DNA from: Hoeflea algicola
Lineage (GTDB): Bacteria; Pseudomonadota; Alphaproteobacteria; Rhizobiales; Rhizobiaceae
Assembly (NCBI RefSeq): GCF_026619415.1
Contig: NZ_JAOVZR010000001.1
Location: 2,898,501-2,962,500, forward strand
Direction of reading: 5' to 3'
DNA length: 64,000 nucleotides
In this document: one piece after another, positions 46,968 to 58,116 of the stretch
How the letters are laid out: every line of letters starts with the position of its first letter
Position numbering within the stretch: position 1 is the stretch's first letter
Made by a program: the position numbers and the translations under genes
The notes under the pieces: model-generated
Seen by the model: the letters and a program-made list of their open reading frames with translations, nothing else
What the model was told of the DNA's origin: nothing
Database searches by the model: none

Positions 46968-47384
46968 TCAGGCCGGCAGGATGGCGCCCTGCAGCGTGGT
47001 CAGCTGGTCGAGATATTCCAGCGCCTTCTGCTTGTCGTTGTTATTTTTCGCATCGGCGTGATCTTCACGCGCGTTTTGCAGCCGGCGGTCGAGATCTTCG
47101 CGGTCTATGTCGCCGACAGCGACAGCCGATTCAGCCAGCAGCGTGCAACCGCTCGGCAGGATGTCGGCAAAACCGCCGAACACCACATAACGCTCAGTCT
47201 TGCCTTCGGCAGTCTGGACCGTGACAACACCAGGCTTGATGGTGGTCATGGTTGGCGCATGATGCGCCATGACCGTCATTTCGCCATCCGTACCCGGAAG
47301 CACGACTTCGGTAGCGGTTGCTGAAAGCAGCAGCCGCTCCGGAGATACGAGTTCAAAATTGAAGCTGTCAGCCATGACGTTCAC
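46968..47384 (-). CDS. atpC: ATP synthase epsilon subunit
   Basis: The 138-residue protein begins MADSFNFELVSPERLLLSA after an upstream Met-Asn-Val and contains PGTDGEMTVMAHHAPTMTTI and VFGGFADILPSGCTLLAESA. It is the F1 subunit that couples and restrains rotation. ATG 47375 is an alternative start. It is the last gene of the atpHAGDC cluster. Confidence 0.97.
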   Translation of the reverse strand: MNVMADSFNFELVSPERLLLSATATEVVLPGTDGEMTVMAHHAPTMTTIKPGVVTVQTAEGKTERYVVFGGFADILPSGCTLLAESAVAVGDIDREDLDRRLQNAREDHADAKNNNDKQKALEYLDQLTTLQGAILPA

Positions 47385-47410
47385 TTTATCATCTTGTCAG
47401 ACGGTAGCCC

Positions 47411-47433
47411 GTGCCGGGCAACAAACCCGGCAC
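47411..47433. other. Stem-loop in the atpD-atpC gap
   Basis: The sequence gtgccggg at 47411-47418 pairs with cccggcac at 47426-47433 around a seven-base loop. It lies between atpD and atpC and has a T/G-rich but not strong T tract beyond it on the plus side. It may stabilise or attenuate the atp transcript. Confidence 0.55.
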
Positions 47434-47450
47434 GGTCCGTTTGGTTTTGT

Positions 47451-49016
<1,566 letters not shown>

Positions 49017-49895
49017 TTAGAGCGCTTCCGCACCCGAAATGATTTCAATGAGTTCCTTGGTGATCTGGGCCTGCCGCTGTCGGTTGTAGCTCATCGACAG
49101 TTTGTCGATCATGTCGCCAGCATTGCGCGTTGCGTTGTCCATCGCGGACATTTTCGCGCCCATTTCACCGGCAACATTTTCCAGCAGTGCCCTGAAGATC
49201 TGCACCTTGATCGAGCGCGGCAGCAAATCCTCGAGGATTTCCTCGGCGCCGGGCTCGTAATCGTAAACCGCAGAGGCTGACGTGTCCGCATCCGCGGCCG
49301 ACGCTGAGGCCGGGATGATCTGCTGCGCGGTCGGAACCTGGCTGATGACCGACTTGAACTCCGAATAGAACAGAGTGCAAACGTCAAAGCCACCTTCAGC
49401 AAACAGATCCATGACTTTCGTCGCGACCAGTTCGGCCTGAGCGAAACTCATCTGCTTGACCTCGCGGAAATCCACCCGCTCGATGATCAGCGACGCATAT
49501 TCACGGCGCAGAATATCATAGCCCTTCTTGCCGACGCAGATGATCTTGACGTCCTTGCCATCGGCCAGCAGCCGGCGAACATGTTCGCGGGCAAACCGGG
49601 CGATCTGCGAATTGAAGCCACCGCACATGCCACGTTCGGCAGTGCAGACCACAAGCAGATGCGTGTCATCCTTGCCGGTGCCTGTCATCAACCGCGGCGC
49701 TTCATCGCCACCGCCGACAGCTTCGGCGATGTTGGACATCACCGCTGCCATGCGCTGCGAATAGGGCCGGGCAGCCTCGGCCGCCTCCTGCGCACGCCGA
49801 AGCTTCGCCGCGGCGACCATCTGCATCGCCTTGGTGATCTTCTGCGTCGCCTTGACGGAGGCGATCCGGTTTTTCAGATCCTTGAGTGAAGGCAT
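49017..49895 (-). CDS. atpG: ATP synthase gamma subunit
   Basis: The 292-residue protein begins [20 protein letters not shown] and ends with the C-terminal helix [20 protein letters not shown] and [15 protein letters not shown]. It is the rotating shaft of F1. It has the extra loop typical of alphaproteobacterial subunits ([15 protein letters not shown]). Confidence 0.98.
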   Translation of the reverse strand: MPSLKDLKNRIASVKATQKITKAMQMVAAAKLRRAQEAAEAARPYSQRMAAVMSNIAEAVGGGDEAPRLMTGTGKDDTHLLVVCTAERGMCGGFNSQIARFAREHVRRLLADGKDVKIICVGKKGYDILRREYASLIIERVDFREVKQMSFAQAELVATKVMDLFAEGGFDVCTLFYSEFKSVISQVPTAQQIIPASASAADADTSASAVYDYEPGAEEILEDLLPRSIKVQIFRALLENVAGEMGAKMSAMDNATRNAGDMIDKLSMSYNRQRQAQITKELIEIISGAEAL

Positions 49896-49922
49896 CCGTT
49901 ATCCGTCCTCGGTCTCTTGCCG

Positions 49923-51452
49923 TTAGGCAAAGTTTTTGGCGTAAGTGTCGATGGCGGCCTTCAGCTGCGACTTGAGATCGTCGCTGAGAGCCTTCTCCTT
50001 GCGGATCGCCTCAAGCACGTCCTTGCCTTCGCTGCGCATATGCGCCAGCAGGCCGTGTTCGAACCGATTGACATCGCCGACAGCGATCTTGTCGAGATAG
50101 CCGTTAACACCAGCGTAGATCACCGCGACCTGTTCTTCGGTCTTGAGCGGCGAGAACTGCGGCTGCTTGAGCAACTCGGTCAGGCGCGCACCGCGGTTCA
50201 GCAAGCGCTGGGTGGCGGCGTCGAGGTCGGAACCGAACTGCGCAAAGGCCGCCATTTCGCGGTACTGCGCAAGCTCGCCCTTGATCGATCCGGCAACCTG
50301 CTTCATCGCCTTGACCTGAGCCGCCGATCCCACGCGGGACACCGACAGACCGACGTTCACGGCCGGGCGGATGCCCTGGAAGAACAGATCGGTTTCAAGG
50401 AAGATCTGACCGTCGGTGATCGAAATCACGTTGGTCGGGATGTAGGCCGACACGTCGTTGGCCTGGGTCTCAATCACCGGCAGCGCGGTCAGCGAGCCAG
50501 CGCCATTGGCTTCATTGAGCTTGGCCGAGCGCTCGAGCAGGCGCGAGTGCAGGTAGAAAACGTCGCCGGGATAGGCTTCGCGGCCTGGCGGGCGGCGCAG
50601 CAGCAGCGAAATCTGACGATAGGCCACAGCCTGCTTGGACAGATCGTCATAGGCGATCAGCGCATGCATGCCATTGTCGCGGAAATATTCGCCCATCGCA
50701 CAGCCGGCGAACGGCGCCAGGAACTGCATCGGCGCCGCATCGGATGCGGTGGCAGCGATGATGATCGAATATTTCAGCGCGCCGCGGTCTTCGAGAACCT
50801 TGACGAACTGGGCAACCGTCGAACGCTTCTGGCCGACCGCGACATAGACGCAGTAGAGCTTTTCCGCCTCGGGGCCGTTCTCGTGGATCGGCCGCTGGTT
50901 GAGGAAGGTATCGAGAATGATCGCGGTCTTGCCGGTCTGGCGGTCACCAATCACCAGCTCGCGCTGGCCACGGCCGATCGGGATCAGCGCATCGATGGCT
51001 TTCAGGCCGGTCGACATCGGCTCATGCACCGACTTGCGCGGCATGATGCCCGGCGCCTTGACGTCCACCCGCGAGCGGAGCTTGGACTTGATCGGACCCT
51101 TGCCGTCGATCGGGTTGCCGAGCGCGTCAACAACGCGGCCGAGCAGCTCGGGGCCAACCGGTACGTCAACGATGGCGCCGGTCCGCTTGACGATGTCGCC
51201 TTCCTTGATGTCCCGGTCGGAACCGAAAATCACGATGCCGACATTGTCGGCTTCAAGGTTGAGCGCCATGCCGCGAATGCCGCCTGGGAATTCGACCATT
51301 TCACCGGCCTGGACATTGTCGAGACCGTAGACACGGGCAATACCGTCACCGACGGAAAGCACTTGGCCGACTTCCGAGACTTCGGCTTCCTTGCCGAAAT
51401 TTGTGATCTGGTCTTTGAGAATTGCGGAAATTTCCGCGGCGCGGATATCCAT
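49923..51452 (-). CDS. atpA: ATP synthase alpha subunit
   Basis: The 509-residue protein begins [16 protein letters not shown] and contains the P-loop [29 protein letters not shown] and [18 protein letters not shown]. It forms the F1 hexamer with AtpD. Its ATG overlaps the atpH stop codon by one base (TGATG). Confidence 0.98.
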   Translation of the reverse strand: MDIRAAEISAILKDQITNFGKEAEVSEVGQVLSVGDGIARVYGLDNVQAGEMVEFPGGIRGMALNLEADNVGIVIFGSDRDIKEGDIVKRTGAIVDVPVGPELLGRVVDALGNPIDGKGPIKSKLRSRVDVKAPGIMPRKSVHEPMSTGLKAIDALIPIGRGQRELVIGDRQTGKTAIILDTFLNQRPIHENGPEAEKLYCVYVAVGQKRSTVAQFVKVLEDRGALKYSIIIAATASDAAPMQFLAPFAGCAMGEYFRDNGMHALIAYDDLSKQAVAYRQISLLLRRPPGREAYPGDVFYLHSRLLERSAKLNEANGAGSLTALPVIETQANDVSAYIPTNVISITDGQIFLETDLFFQGIRPAVNVGLSVSRVGSAAQVKAMKQVAGSIKGELAQYREMAAFAQFGSDLDAATQRLLNRGARLTELLKQPQFSPLKTEEQVAVIYAGVNGYLDKIAVGDVNRFEHGLLAHMRSEGKDVLEAIRKEKALSDDLKSQLKAAIDTYAKNFA

Positions 51453-52012
51453 CAGCCAACCTCTTTCAGTGCATGCTTAAGGGTGGAAAGTTTTGTGCGA
51501 AGCGATGTGTCGACCTGGCGTGAGCCAATCTTGACGATCAGGCCGCCCAGCAACGACAGATCAACAGTGACATCGAGCGTCACGGTTTTCCCGGTCACGC
51601 CCGAAAGCGCGACCTTGAGTTCTTTTTCCTGCGCCGCCGACAGGGCGTGCGCCGTGGTCACATCGGCGGTCACCTCGCCGCGTTCCCGGGCAACCGTCTC
51701 GTGATAGGAACGAACGATTGCGGGTACGGCGAAGAGCCGGCGGTTGCGAGCGACCACCTGCAGGAAATTGCCTGCCAAACCGGAAATTCCGGCTTTGCCG
51801 ATCAGCGCCGTAATCGCACGGCTCTGATCCTCGGCAGAAAAGACTGGGCTTTTGACGAGGCGCTGCAAATCGGCGCTGCCGTCAATCAAAGCCTGAAAAC
51901 GGTCAAGGTCCTTCGCCACGGCGTCAACCGATTTGGCTTGGGCGGCCAGCTCGTAAAGCGAGGAGGCATACCGTTCGGCGACACCGGAAATATACTGGGA
52001 GTTGTCGGCCAC
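51452..52012 (-). CDS. atpH: ATP synthase delta subunit
   Basis: The 186-residue protein begins with [26 protein letters not shown], and ends [25 protein letters not shown], the OSCP/delta signature. It links F1 to the b subunits. The frame is open upstream to 52303, but homology starts at GTG 52012. It is the first gene of the F1 cluster. The Fo genes are not in this window, as is normal in the group. Confidence 0.95.
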   Translation of the reverse strand: MADNSQYISGVAERYASSLYELAAQAKSVDAVAKDLDRFQALIDGSADLQRLVKSPVFSAEDQSRAITALIGKAGISGLAGNFLQVVARNRRLFAVPAIVRSYHETVARERGEVTADVTTAHALSAAQEKELKVALSGVTGKTVTLDVTVDLSLLGGLIVKIGSRQVDTSLRTKLSTLKHALKEVG

Positions 52013-52262
52013 GGGCGGGATTGTCTCTCGTTGGCATCCAAGTGCTTGCACTCGACCGGAATCGGGAAAGGCAAACCTTTGATTTTGTTTCGGTAATTTT
52101 CGGGCCTCCCACACCGTAAGGTATGTTTTTCCCGAAATGCGCGGTCCGTCTAGCATAGTGTGTCGGGACTCGCAACACGCCGGGGGCGGCTTAACGCTCC
52201 TGCTTTGGGATGAGTTGCCCCTTATTGACGCTCTCGTGTGGCCAATAACCGGCGGTTTTGCG

Positions 52263-52652
52263 TCAGATAAAGCCAAGTCCGTAGAGCAGCGGCATTGCGG
52301 CAAGCAGCGCCTCGATTGCCACCGAAATGAAATTGTAGGGCGTCATTCCCCGATCCGACAGCATCGAAATGATTCGCCCGAATGCGGTAAACGCCCACCC
52401 CGCACCCAGCGCCAGATAGATTAATGGTTGAGCGAAAAGCATCGCGCATATCGCCACCCCGAGGTAAAACCCGGCCATGGTGGCGCGCGCTTCCGATACC
52501 GCTTCGGGGTGATCGGGCGAAGTCTGCAACCGCAGGATCCTGAGCGACAACCGTGGCCCGAACATCAGCAACAGGCCAAAGCCGAGCGTCACCAGCGCCG
52601 ACGACCAGGCCAGCCATTCGCCCTGCGTTGTCGGCCAGTAGAATTCGATCAT
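52263..52652 (-). CDS. Small integral membrane protein (DUF4345-like)
   Basis: The 129-residue protein has four hydrophobic segments (about residues 15-33, 58-75, 77-95 and 108-126) and the pattern ARATMAGFYLGVAICAMLFAQP, then RIISMLSDRGMTPYNFISVAIE, similar to DUF4345-type proteins. Its role is unknown. It lies between the atp cluster and the EamA gene on the same strand. Confidence 0.7.
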   Translation of the reverse strand: MIEFYWPTTQGEWLAWSSALVTLGFGLLLMFGPRLSLRILRLQTSPDHPEAVSEARATMAGFYLGVAICAMLFAQPLIYLALGAGWAFTAFGRIISMLSDRGMTPYNFISVAIEALLAAMPLLYGLGFI

Positions 52653-52751
52653 GCGCGCGTCTCCAATTTGCCAGGCCCGGCGATGCCACCGGGCGGTTTT
52701 CCTGTGCGACGCTTTAGCACGCCCCGACAGCGCGCCATAGCCATGCCAACA

Positions 52752-53723
52752 TCAGCGCACGGCTGCAGCCAGCCGCTCGCGCCGCGCGATATTGCGTTCC
52801 CGATTCATGATGTAAAGCCCGCTCAGGCAGATGATCACCGCGCCGGTAAGCGTCCAGCCATCAGGAAGATCGCCGAACACGACAAATCCAAACAGCGTCA
52901 TCCACAACAACTGGCTGTAGACGAAGGGCGCCACCTTCGAGGCGCTGGCCAGTCGGCTGGCCCGCACCAGCAGCAGATGGCCGCCGGCGCCGAACAGGCC
53001 AAGGCTGGCGAGCAACACGATCTCCAGCCAGCCCTGCGGCATGGTTGTGGCATAAAACGCCGACGGCGCCAGCAACACGGTTCCGATGATGCCCGAATAG
53101 AACACCATGCTTGACAGGCTCTCGCGCGCCACCAGCTTGCGCGTCAGGATCGAATAGACTGCGTAGGTCAGCACCGCCGCAACAGACCAGAGAATTGGCA
53201 ACTGGAACACGCCCGACCCCGGACGCACCACGATCAGCACCCCGACAAAACCGACGACAATCGCCGCCCAGCGGCGCGGTCCGGCCCATTCGCCGAGCAT
53301 CGGCCCGGCCAGTGCCGTGACCAGCATCGGCCCGGAGAGAAAGATGGTCACCGTCTGCGCCAGTTGCAGATCGCGCAGCGCCAGGAAGTTGAACAGGGTG
53401 GTGGCCGGCAACAGCACCCCGCGCAGGATCTGCAAGCCGGGATTGTGCATCCGGTAAAGATCCTTCCGCCGCCAGCCCTGAAAGACGATAAGGGAGAGCA
53501 ACGTGTGCCCGGCAAACCGGCACCAGACCACGAACACCGCCGCATAGCCGATTGTGACAAGATATTTCGCCGTGGTGTCGAGCAGCGCAAAGCCCATGAA
53601 GGTGCCAAGCGCCAGAATCATCGCCACAGGCGGCATCGCCTCACGGTCAACGTCGTGCCGCGCGGGCCGGTCGGGAAGTATGTGATCCAAGATGGTGTTC
53701 TCGTTGCAGAAAGAGCAAGACAT
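52752..53723 (-). CDS. EamA/DMT family transporter
   Basis: The protein (323 residues from ATG 53723) has about ten hydrophobic segments arranged as two EamA repeats: one with LGTFMGFALLDTTAKYLV and one with ILWSVAAVLTYAVYSILTRKL. Conserved blocks such as LLPATTLFNFLALRDLQLAQT support the drug/metabolite transporter superfamily. An agaggtg site precedes the start. The substrate is unknown. Confidence 0.88.
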   Translation of the reverse strand: MSCSFCNENTILDHILPDRPARHDVDREAMPPVAMILALGTFMGFALLDTTAKYLVTIGYAAVFVVWCRFAGHTLLSLIVFQGWRRKDLYRMHNPGLQILRGVLLPATTLFNFLALRDLQLAQTVTIFLSGPMLVTALAGPMLGEWAGPRRWAAIVVGFVGVLIVVRPGSGVFQLPILWSVAAVLTYAVYSILTRKLVARESLSSMVFYSGIIGTVLLAPSAFYATTMPQGWLEIVLLASLGLFGAGGHLLLVRASRLASASKVAPFVYSQLLWMTLFGFVVFGDLPDGWTLTGAVIICLSGLYIMNRERNIARRERLAAAVR

Positions 53724-53822
53724 GCACCTCTGGGCGAGGACTGTCAAAATGCGGGGCCCACCCAAACGGTGGACTGTCCCGCATTTCGGTTAGGCCGTAT
53801 CGCTTTCGCTCCTGCAAGCGCC

Positions 53823-54275
53823 TCAGACGCCGCAATCGCCCTGATAGGCAATCTCGCTGCTGTTGCCCGATCTGCTCACCTTGATGGTGCCGGAATAGCC
53901 AGCCGATTCGCTGCCCTGCTCCCCATCCATCATGGTCAGTTCAACGCGGTAGGGATCAACATCATGGCTGCGGTAGATACGAACCACACCGCCGTCAATT
54001 TCCTGCACCTCAGTTTGCGCCAGCTGCCGCAATTGATCGTCGATCCGCATGAACGGCGCTTCGATCGTATCGGTCTCATCGACCGGGAAATTGGTGAATA
54101 GCACCCATCGCCAGGATGATGGATCGTCATAGACAAAATTGTGGTCGGCGCGCATGAACGAGCAATAACTGTCAATATCCGGCCAGACGATCTCGCCGAT
54201 CCGAGGCCCGCCTTCCTGGGCAAACGCAGCGCCGGTCATCAGTGCTGCCAGTGCTGCAAGCGTCAATGCTTTCAT
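53823..54275 (-). CDS. Hypothetical exported protein
   Basis: The 150-residue protein has a clear signal peptide (MKALTLAALAALMTGAAFAQ). A mature domain follows with two cysteines (IDSYCSFM and GDCGV) and a pattern of beta strands. A gggagaga binding site lies three bases before the ATG region. No family is recognised. It is probably periplasmic and disulfide-bonded. Confidence 0.7.
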   Translation of the reverse strand: MKALTLAALAALMTGAAFAQEGGPRIGEIVWPDIDSYCSFMRADHNFVYDDPSSWRWVLFTNFPVDETDTIEAPFMRIDDQLRQLAQTEVQEIDGGVVRIYRSHDVDPYRVELTMMDGEQGSESAGYSGTIKVSRSGNSSEIAYQGDCGV

Positions 54276-54360
54276 GCTGTCTCTCCCAATTCCGATTTCC
54301 TCCGCGTTGAAGCTAACAATTTGCTTCATCAATGCAACAAGGCGAGATACCAGTCACCTT

Positions 54361-54573
54361 TCAGCCCTGCGCCTGTTCGAACATATCCCGGATGATCTTA
54401 CCGGCATTGCGCGCCTCGACTTCCGATTCGCGCACCAGCGTGTCGAAATGCTGCGTCAGCGCACTGACCTGCTTGCTGTCGCGGTACACCAGGTAGAACT
54501 GCCCGACATAGACTGCCGCCAGCAAACGTCCGAAAATGGAAACCGGCGCCGAAAACACCTTCTTCGAGATCAT
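54361..54573 (-). CDS. Small hypothetical protein with one membrane segment
   Basis: The 70-residue protein starts MISKKVFSAPVSIFGRLLAA, has one weak hydrophobic segment, and ends in a charged helix (RESEVEARNAGKIIRDMFEQ). Its ATG overlaps the stop of the upstream XRE regulator by four bases, so the two are coupled. I recognise no family. Confidence 0.6.
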   Translation of the reverse strand: MISKKVFSAPVSIFGRLLAAVYVGQFYLVYRDSKQVSALTQHFDTLVRESEVEARNAGKIIRDMFEQAQG

Positions 54574-55214
54574 AAAGATACAGCCTCAGCGACGGATACA
54601 GCCGGGCGCAGCCGGTCTGCCATGAATTCGATCTGCTCGGCCCGGATATCGCGGTCGAGCCCTTCCCAGTAGCCATGCCCCCGCGCCAGCGATCTCACCT
54701 TGTCGATCGAGACGCAGATTTCATAGTCCGATCCCGGCGCGCGCAGCCACTCGGTGGTTTCGTGCATGGCGCCGCGCGCCTGTTCCGGAGTCTTGTCGAG
54801 AAACGCGGCATATTCCCATTCCAGCACCGCTTCGGTTTTCAATATATCGGGAAGCATCGCCGGCACATGCCGGATCTTGTGGCCGGCGGCTTCCTGGTGC
54901 CAGGCGATGATCTGTTCATCCGCCGGTGTCCGCTGCGCGGTTTCCATGCGGAAATTGGCCGACAGCACTTCCGCCGCCGTCTCGGGCCGGTCTGACAATC
55001 CCAACAGCCAGTCCGCGCTGACGCCCAGCGCCTGCGCGCATTCGGCCGCCAGATGCGCATTTGGCAGCCGCACCTCGTCGTTGGCCAGCAATTGCGCAAT
55101 GGTCGAGCGATCGACCCCGGCCTCCCGCGCCAACGCGCTGCGGCTCATTGCAGTCAGGGCCAGGCGGGCAGCCAGCCGGTTACGAAACAGTTCTGCGCGC
55201 TCATTCTTGTGCAT
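54570..55214 (-). CDS. XRE family transcriptional regulator
   Basis: The 214-residue protein has an N-terminal helix-turn-helix of the XRE type (LTAMSRSALAREAGVDRSTIAQLL) and a C-terminal domain of about 110 residues with WHQEAAGHKIRHVPAMLPDI and CVSIDKVRSLARGHGYWEGLDR. The second part resembles the ligand domain in a group of rhizobial regulators. It is coupled to a small membrane protein, which may be its target or partner. Confidence 0.82.
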   Translation of the reverse strand: MHKNERAELFRNRLAARLALTAMSRSALAREAGVDRSTIAQLLANDEVRLPNAHLAAECAQALGVSADWLLGLSDRPETAAEVLSANFRMETAQRTPADEQIIAWHQEAAGHKIRHVPAMLPDILKTEAVLEWEYAAFLDKTPEQARGAMHETTEWLRAPGSDYEICVSIDKVRSLARGHGYWEGLDRDIRAEQIEFMADRLRPAVSVAEAVSL

Positions 55215-55362
55215 CGCCTATTTTTTGCATCATTGGTGATATTAATCAACAAATGAGATTTTACGGAGCGAAAACACCAAATTCCGGCAGTACGCTGCTT
55301 GGCCTAGTATCGGACTCGCCAGAACCCGAAACCAATCCGAACCCAGAAATCGGAGGCCCACC

Positions 55363-55575
55363 ATGGACTCAAAAATCAGAACCATCGTCAAAGCCATCAC
55401 CTGGCAGATCCTCGGCCTTGCTGTCAGCGGCGCGTTGGCCTGGTTTTACACCGGCTCGGTGATCACCGCCCTGTCTTTCGCCTTCTCGACAGCGACAAGC
55501 GGACTGGCCTTCTTCATCGTCCACGAACGGATCTGGGCACGGGTGAGATGGGGCATCCGGGAGCGACACGCATGA
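55363..55575 (+). CDS. DUF2061 family membrane protein
   Basis: The 70-residue protein has the DUF2061 pattern: RTIVKAITWQILGLAVSGALAW, YTGSVITALSFAF and FIVHERIWARVRWG. Two membrane segments are visible. Homologues are small proteins of unknown function, sometimes beside sulfate or cysteine genes. Confidence 0.85.
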   Translation: MDSKIRTIVKAITWQILGLAVSGALAWFYTGSVITALSFAFSTATSGLAFFIVHERIWARVRWGIRERHA

Positions 55576-55811
55576 GGGCGCAAGGTAAGCTGGCTCCGGT
55601 TTTACAAGCTAACCGAGGTGGTCAGATGACCGTTGAGAGGAGCAGCGCAGACCCCTGGGCCGACGCTCCCGACCCAGGGCCGAACCTAGCACTCGTCTGC
55701 CTGGAGCCCGCCTTCAGCTTTGCTGCCGGTTACTCGAACGACATTTCCGAGTATCGAAGCAGGACATCTTTCGGTACCGAATAACAGGCTTTGACGTCCT
55801 AGAGGCTTGTG

Positions 55812-56216
55812 TCAGGCCGTTCGCCGAATGGTCCCGACAAGCTCGATTGCTTCGCTCAGCGTGTTGGAAATGGTGCCGTATTTGCGGAGATTCCGATGCA
55901 ACAGGTCCAACCTCTCGTCGGTCTCGTCCGTGTCGACCACGATTTCATAGTCGATACGGACCATTTTGGGCGGGCTGTCCTGCCGGACACCATGCAGTTT
56001 GATGTCGATGGCGCGCAGATCGAACTCAAGCAGGGGCGCCACCCGTTCGGCCCCCTTCAGCATGCAAGCCGCGAGGCTCGCCAGCAGCATTTCTGCCGGA
56101 TTGAACGCGTCATCGCGGCCCGCCACATCTGTGTCCAGAACGATCCGTGCGTCCTTGGCATAGGCTTCTGATCCGTGGTCGTCGATTCGGCGGGCAGTTA
56201 CGTTGTATTCAAGCAT
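55812..56216 (-). CDS. OsmC family protein
   Basis: The 134-residue protein has the OsmC/Ohr-like fold pattern: NPAEMLLASLAACMLKGAERVAPLLEFDL, with the first cysteine in AACM. No clear second peroxidatic cysteine is seen, so a reductase role is uncertain. It lies downstream of the thioredoxin-like and permease genes and may belong to that unit. Confidence 0.82.
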   Translation of the reverse strand: MLEYNVTARRIDDHGSEAYAKDARIVLDTDVAGRDDAFNPAEMLLASLAACMLKGAERVAPLLEFDLRAIDIKLHGVRQDSPPKMVRIDYEIVVDTDETDERLDLLHRNLRKYGTISNTLSEAIELVGTIRRTA

Positions 56217-56249
56217 GTCTTTCGCTCCACAAAGGCGACGTCAGGAAAC

Positions 56250-56486
56250 TCAGGCCGCCAGCCATTGCTCCAGCTTGGCCGCGTCGGGAAGCCCACCCGC
56301 ATGGACGAGCTTGCCATCAACCGCAAGCGCCGGTGTCGACATGACACCCGCCATTGCAATGGATTTGGCGTCAGCTACCTTTTCGATGGTGACATCAATA
56401 CCCAGTTTCGCAGCCGCGTCGCGCACCATCTTTTCGGTGGTCTCGCAGCGCTTGCAGCCAGGGCCGTAAACTTTGACAGATTTCAT
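56250..56486 (-). CDS. Thioredoxin-fold redox protein (redox-active disulfide protein 2 type)
   Basis: The 78-residue protein has a thioredoxin-like fold with a CxxC motif in VYGPGCKRCETTEKM and the cis-proline region GVMSTPALAVDGK. Such small proteins often stand next to UPF0718-type permeases and ArsR regulators, as here, 37 bp after the permease gene. A role in moving electrons or metals for that permease is inferred. Confidence 0.88.
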   Translation of the reverse strand: MKSVKVYGPGCKRCETTEKMVRDAAAKLGIDVTIEKVADAKSIAMAGVMSTPALAVDGKLVHAGGLPDAAKLEQWLAA

Positions 56487-56522
56487 GGGATGTCCTTTCA
56501 GGGTGCGAAATCATGAACCCGG

Positions 56523-57581
56523 TTACAATAGCAAGTTGAAGAGGTAGCCGGTGGCGAGGATGCCCGCCGAAACAACAGCGATAAAGATCGCGATCAACCG
56601 CAACGTCAGCACCTGTTTGAGAATGATCATTTCCGGCAGCGACAGCGCGATCACCGACATCATGAAGGCGAGCGTCGTACCAAGAGCCGCGCCCTTGCCC
56701 AGCAATGCCTCCACGATGGGAATGACGCCTGCAGCATTGGTGTACATCGGCACGCCGACAACCACCGCTGCGGGCACCGACCACCACGCCTCACCCCCCA
56801 TGATCTTCAGCATCATCGCTTCGGGCACATAGCCGTGGATCAATGCGCCGATACCGATACCGACCAACACCCAGATCCAGACCTTGCCGACAATCTCGCG
56901 GACTTGCTCGACGCCGATTTTCAACCTGTCGATAAATATGAACTTTACCTCGGGCAGGTCGCCAACCGGGCCAGCGTTCAGTTCGCGCACCCAATCCTGC
57001 AGGTAGCGTTCCAGCCTCATCTTCCCCATCACGTAGCCTGCGACCGTGGCAATCGAGAAGCCGAACACAAGATAGATCGTGGCAATTTGCCACCCGACCA
57101 GGCCATAAAGCAGCCCAAGTCCGACAGGGCCGACCATCGGACCTGCGATCAGGAACGAAAACGTCACGCCCAGAGGGACGCCAGCCGAAACAAAGCCGAT
57201 GAAAAGCGGCACAGACGAGCACGAACAAAACGGCGTCAGCACCCCCAGTAAAGCCGCCAGCGGATAGCCCAGTATCTCTCGTTTGCCCGCAAGCATTGCA
57301 CGGGTCTTCTCGGGGCTGAACCAGCTGCGCAGCACGCCCGTCACAAAGACGATACCCGTCAGTAGCAAAAGCACCTTTGGCACATCATAGGCGAAGAATG
57401 CGATCGCCTCGCCGCTGTGGCTGTCGCGGGCAACGGGGAACAGGGCGGTGACCCATTCGGAGAAGGGGATCAACTGACCGTATGCCAGCCAGCCAATGAC
57501 AGCAGCACCAAAAATACCCGCATACCAGACCCAGTCTGACGTTTCGCGTTTCGGACCAATTTCATGGATTGCCGTCGTCAT
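56523..57581 (-). CDS. Permease of the UPF0718/ArsP-like family
   Basis: The protein (352 residues from ATG 57581) has eight or more membrane segments and the conserved block GVLTPFCSCSSVPLFIGFVSAGVPLG, with a CSCS cysteine motif, and PMVGPVGLGLLYGLVG. Family members include ArsP, an exporter of trivalent organoarsenicals, and permeases of unknown substrate. The ATG overlaps the stop of the ArsR gene (ATGA), so they are coupled. The substrate is unknown. Confidence 0.88.
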   Translation of the reverse strand: MTTAIHEIGPKRETSDWVWYAGIFGAAVIGWLAYGQLIPFSEWVTALFPVARDSHSGEAIAFFAYDVPKVLLLLTGIVFVTGVLRSWFSPEKTRAMLAGKREILGYPLAALLGVLTPFCSCSSVPLFIGFVSAGVPLGVTFSFLIAGPMVGPVGLGLLYGLVGWQIATIYLVFGFSIATVAGYVMGKMRLERYLQDWVRELNAGPVGDLPEVKFIFIDRLKIGVEQVREIVGKVWIWVLVGIGIGALIHGYVPEAMMLKIMGGEAWWSVPAAVVVGVPMYTNAAGVIPIVEALLGKGAALGTTLAFMMSVIALSLPEMIILKQVLTLRLIAIFIAVVSAGILATGYLFNLLL

Positions 57582-57865
57582 GCGATTTCCTGTTCGAAGA
57601 GTTTTTCGGCGTTCAAAACGGCGGAGATCATCGTCGTGATTTCTGGCGCAATATCCGGGCTTCGCCGAAAACGGACCCATTGCGCATCACGCCGATCGAC
57701 GACGAGACCAACTTCACGCAACACCTTCATGTGTCGCGACATGCGGCTCTGGCTTGCATCAAGCCGGTCCATCAATTCGCAAACGCAATGCTCACCGCCA
57801 TCCCAAACGATGGCGAGTGCGGCGCGGCGGGTTGAATCGCAAAGGGCGTTGAGTATCTCCTGCAT
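57578..57865 (-). CDS. ArsR family transcriptional regulator
   Basis: The 95-residue winged-helix protein starts MQEILNALCDSTRRAALAIV and contains CVCELMDRLDASQSRMSRHMKVLREVGLVVDRR. The cysteine pair in HCVCEL matches the metal or arsenic sensor site of ArsR proteins. An inverted repeat just upstream is a likely operator, so it should repress its own unit, which includes the permease, the redox protein and perhaps OsmC. Confidence 0.9.
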   Translation of the reverse strand: MQEILNALCDSTRRAALAIVWDGGEHCVCELMDRLDASQSRMSRHMKVLREVGLVVDRRDAQWVRFRRSPDIAPEITTMISAVLNAEKLFEQEIA

Positions 57866-57874
57866 GACGCGTTA

Positions 57875-57894
57875 ATATGCGCTTTTCCGCATAT
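57875..57894. promoter_or_regulatory. Likely ArsR operator
   Basis: The perfect inverted repeat atatgcg (57875-57881) and cgcatat (57888-57894), six bases apart, lies 10 bp upstream of the ArsR ATG. Its symmetry and place fit an autoregulated ArsR site. The 220 bp beyond, up to priA, show no gene. Confidence 0.7.
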
Positions 57895-58116
57895 GCGCGT
57901 TGATCCATATCAATCTGCTCTGCAGGCTCGGCCCTTCGATAACAGCAGCCAATGGCGCTGGCGCAGCGAATTGATACTTTGTCCGCTTACGCGCCGTTGG
58001 TGCCGTGCGCTGTGAAAGCTCGCAGCCCGCCTATTTCACCAGAAGAAGATCTGTAGAGAACATCTGAAAGCCCCCGTAACAAATAGTCCATCCTTCTCGC
58101 TCCACGTGGCTCTACT

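Noticed and set aside
51424..51437. gcggaaatttccgc inside the atpA start, similar to the island palindrome
   Set aside because: It is shorter, lacks the central spacer, lies in conserved coding sequence (AEISA) outside the island, and is explained by the protein sequence.
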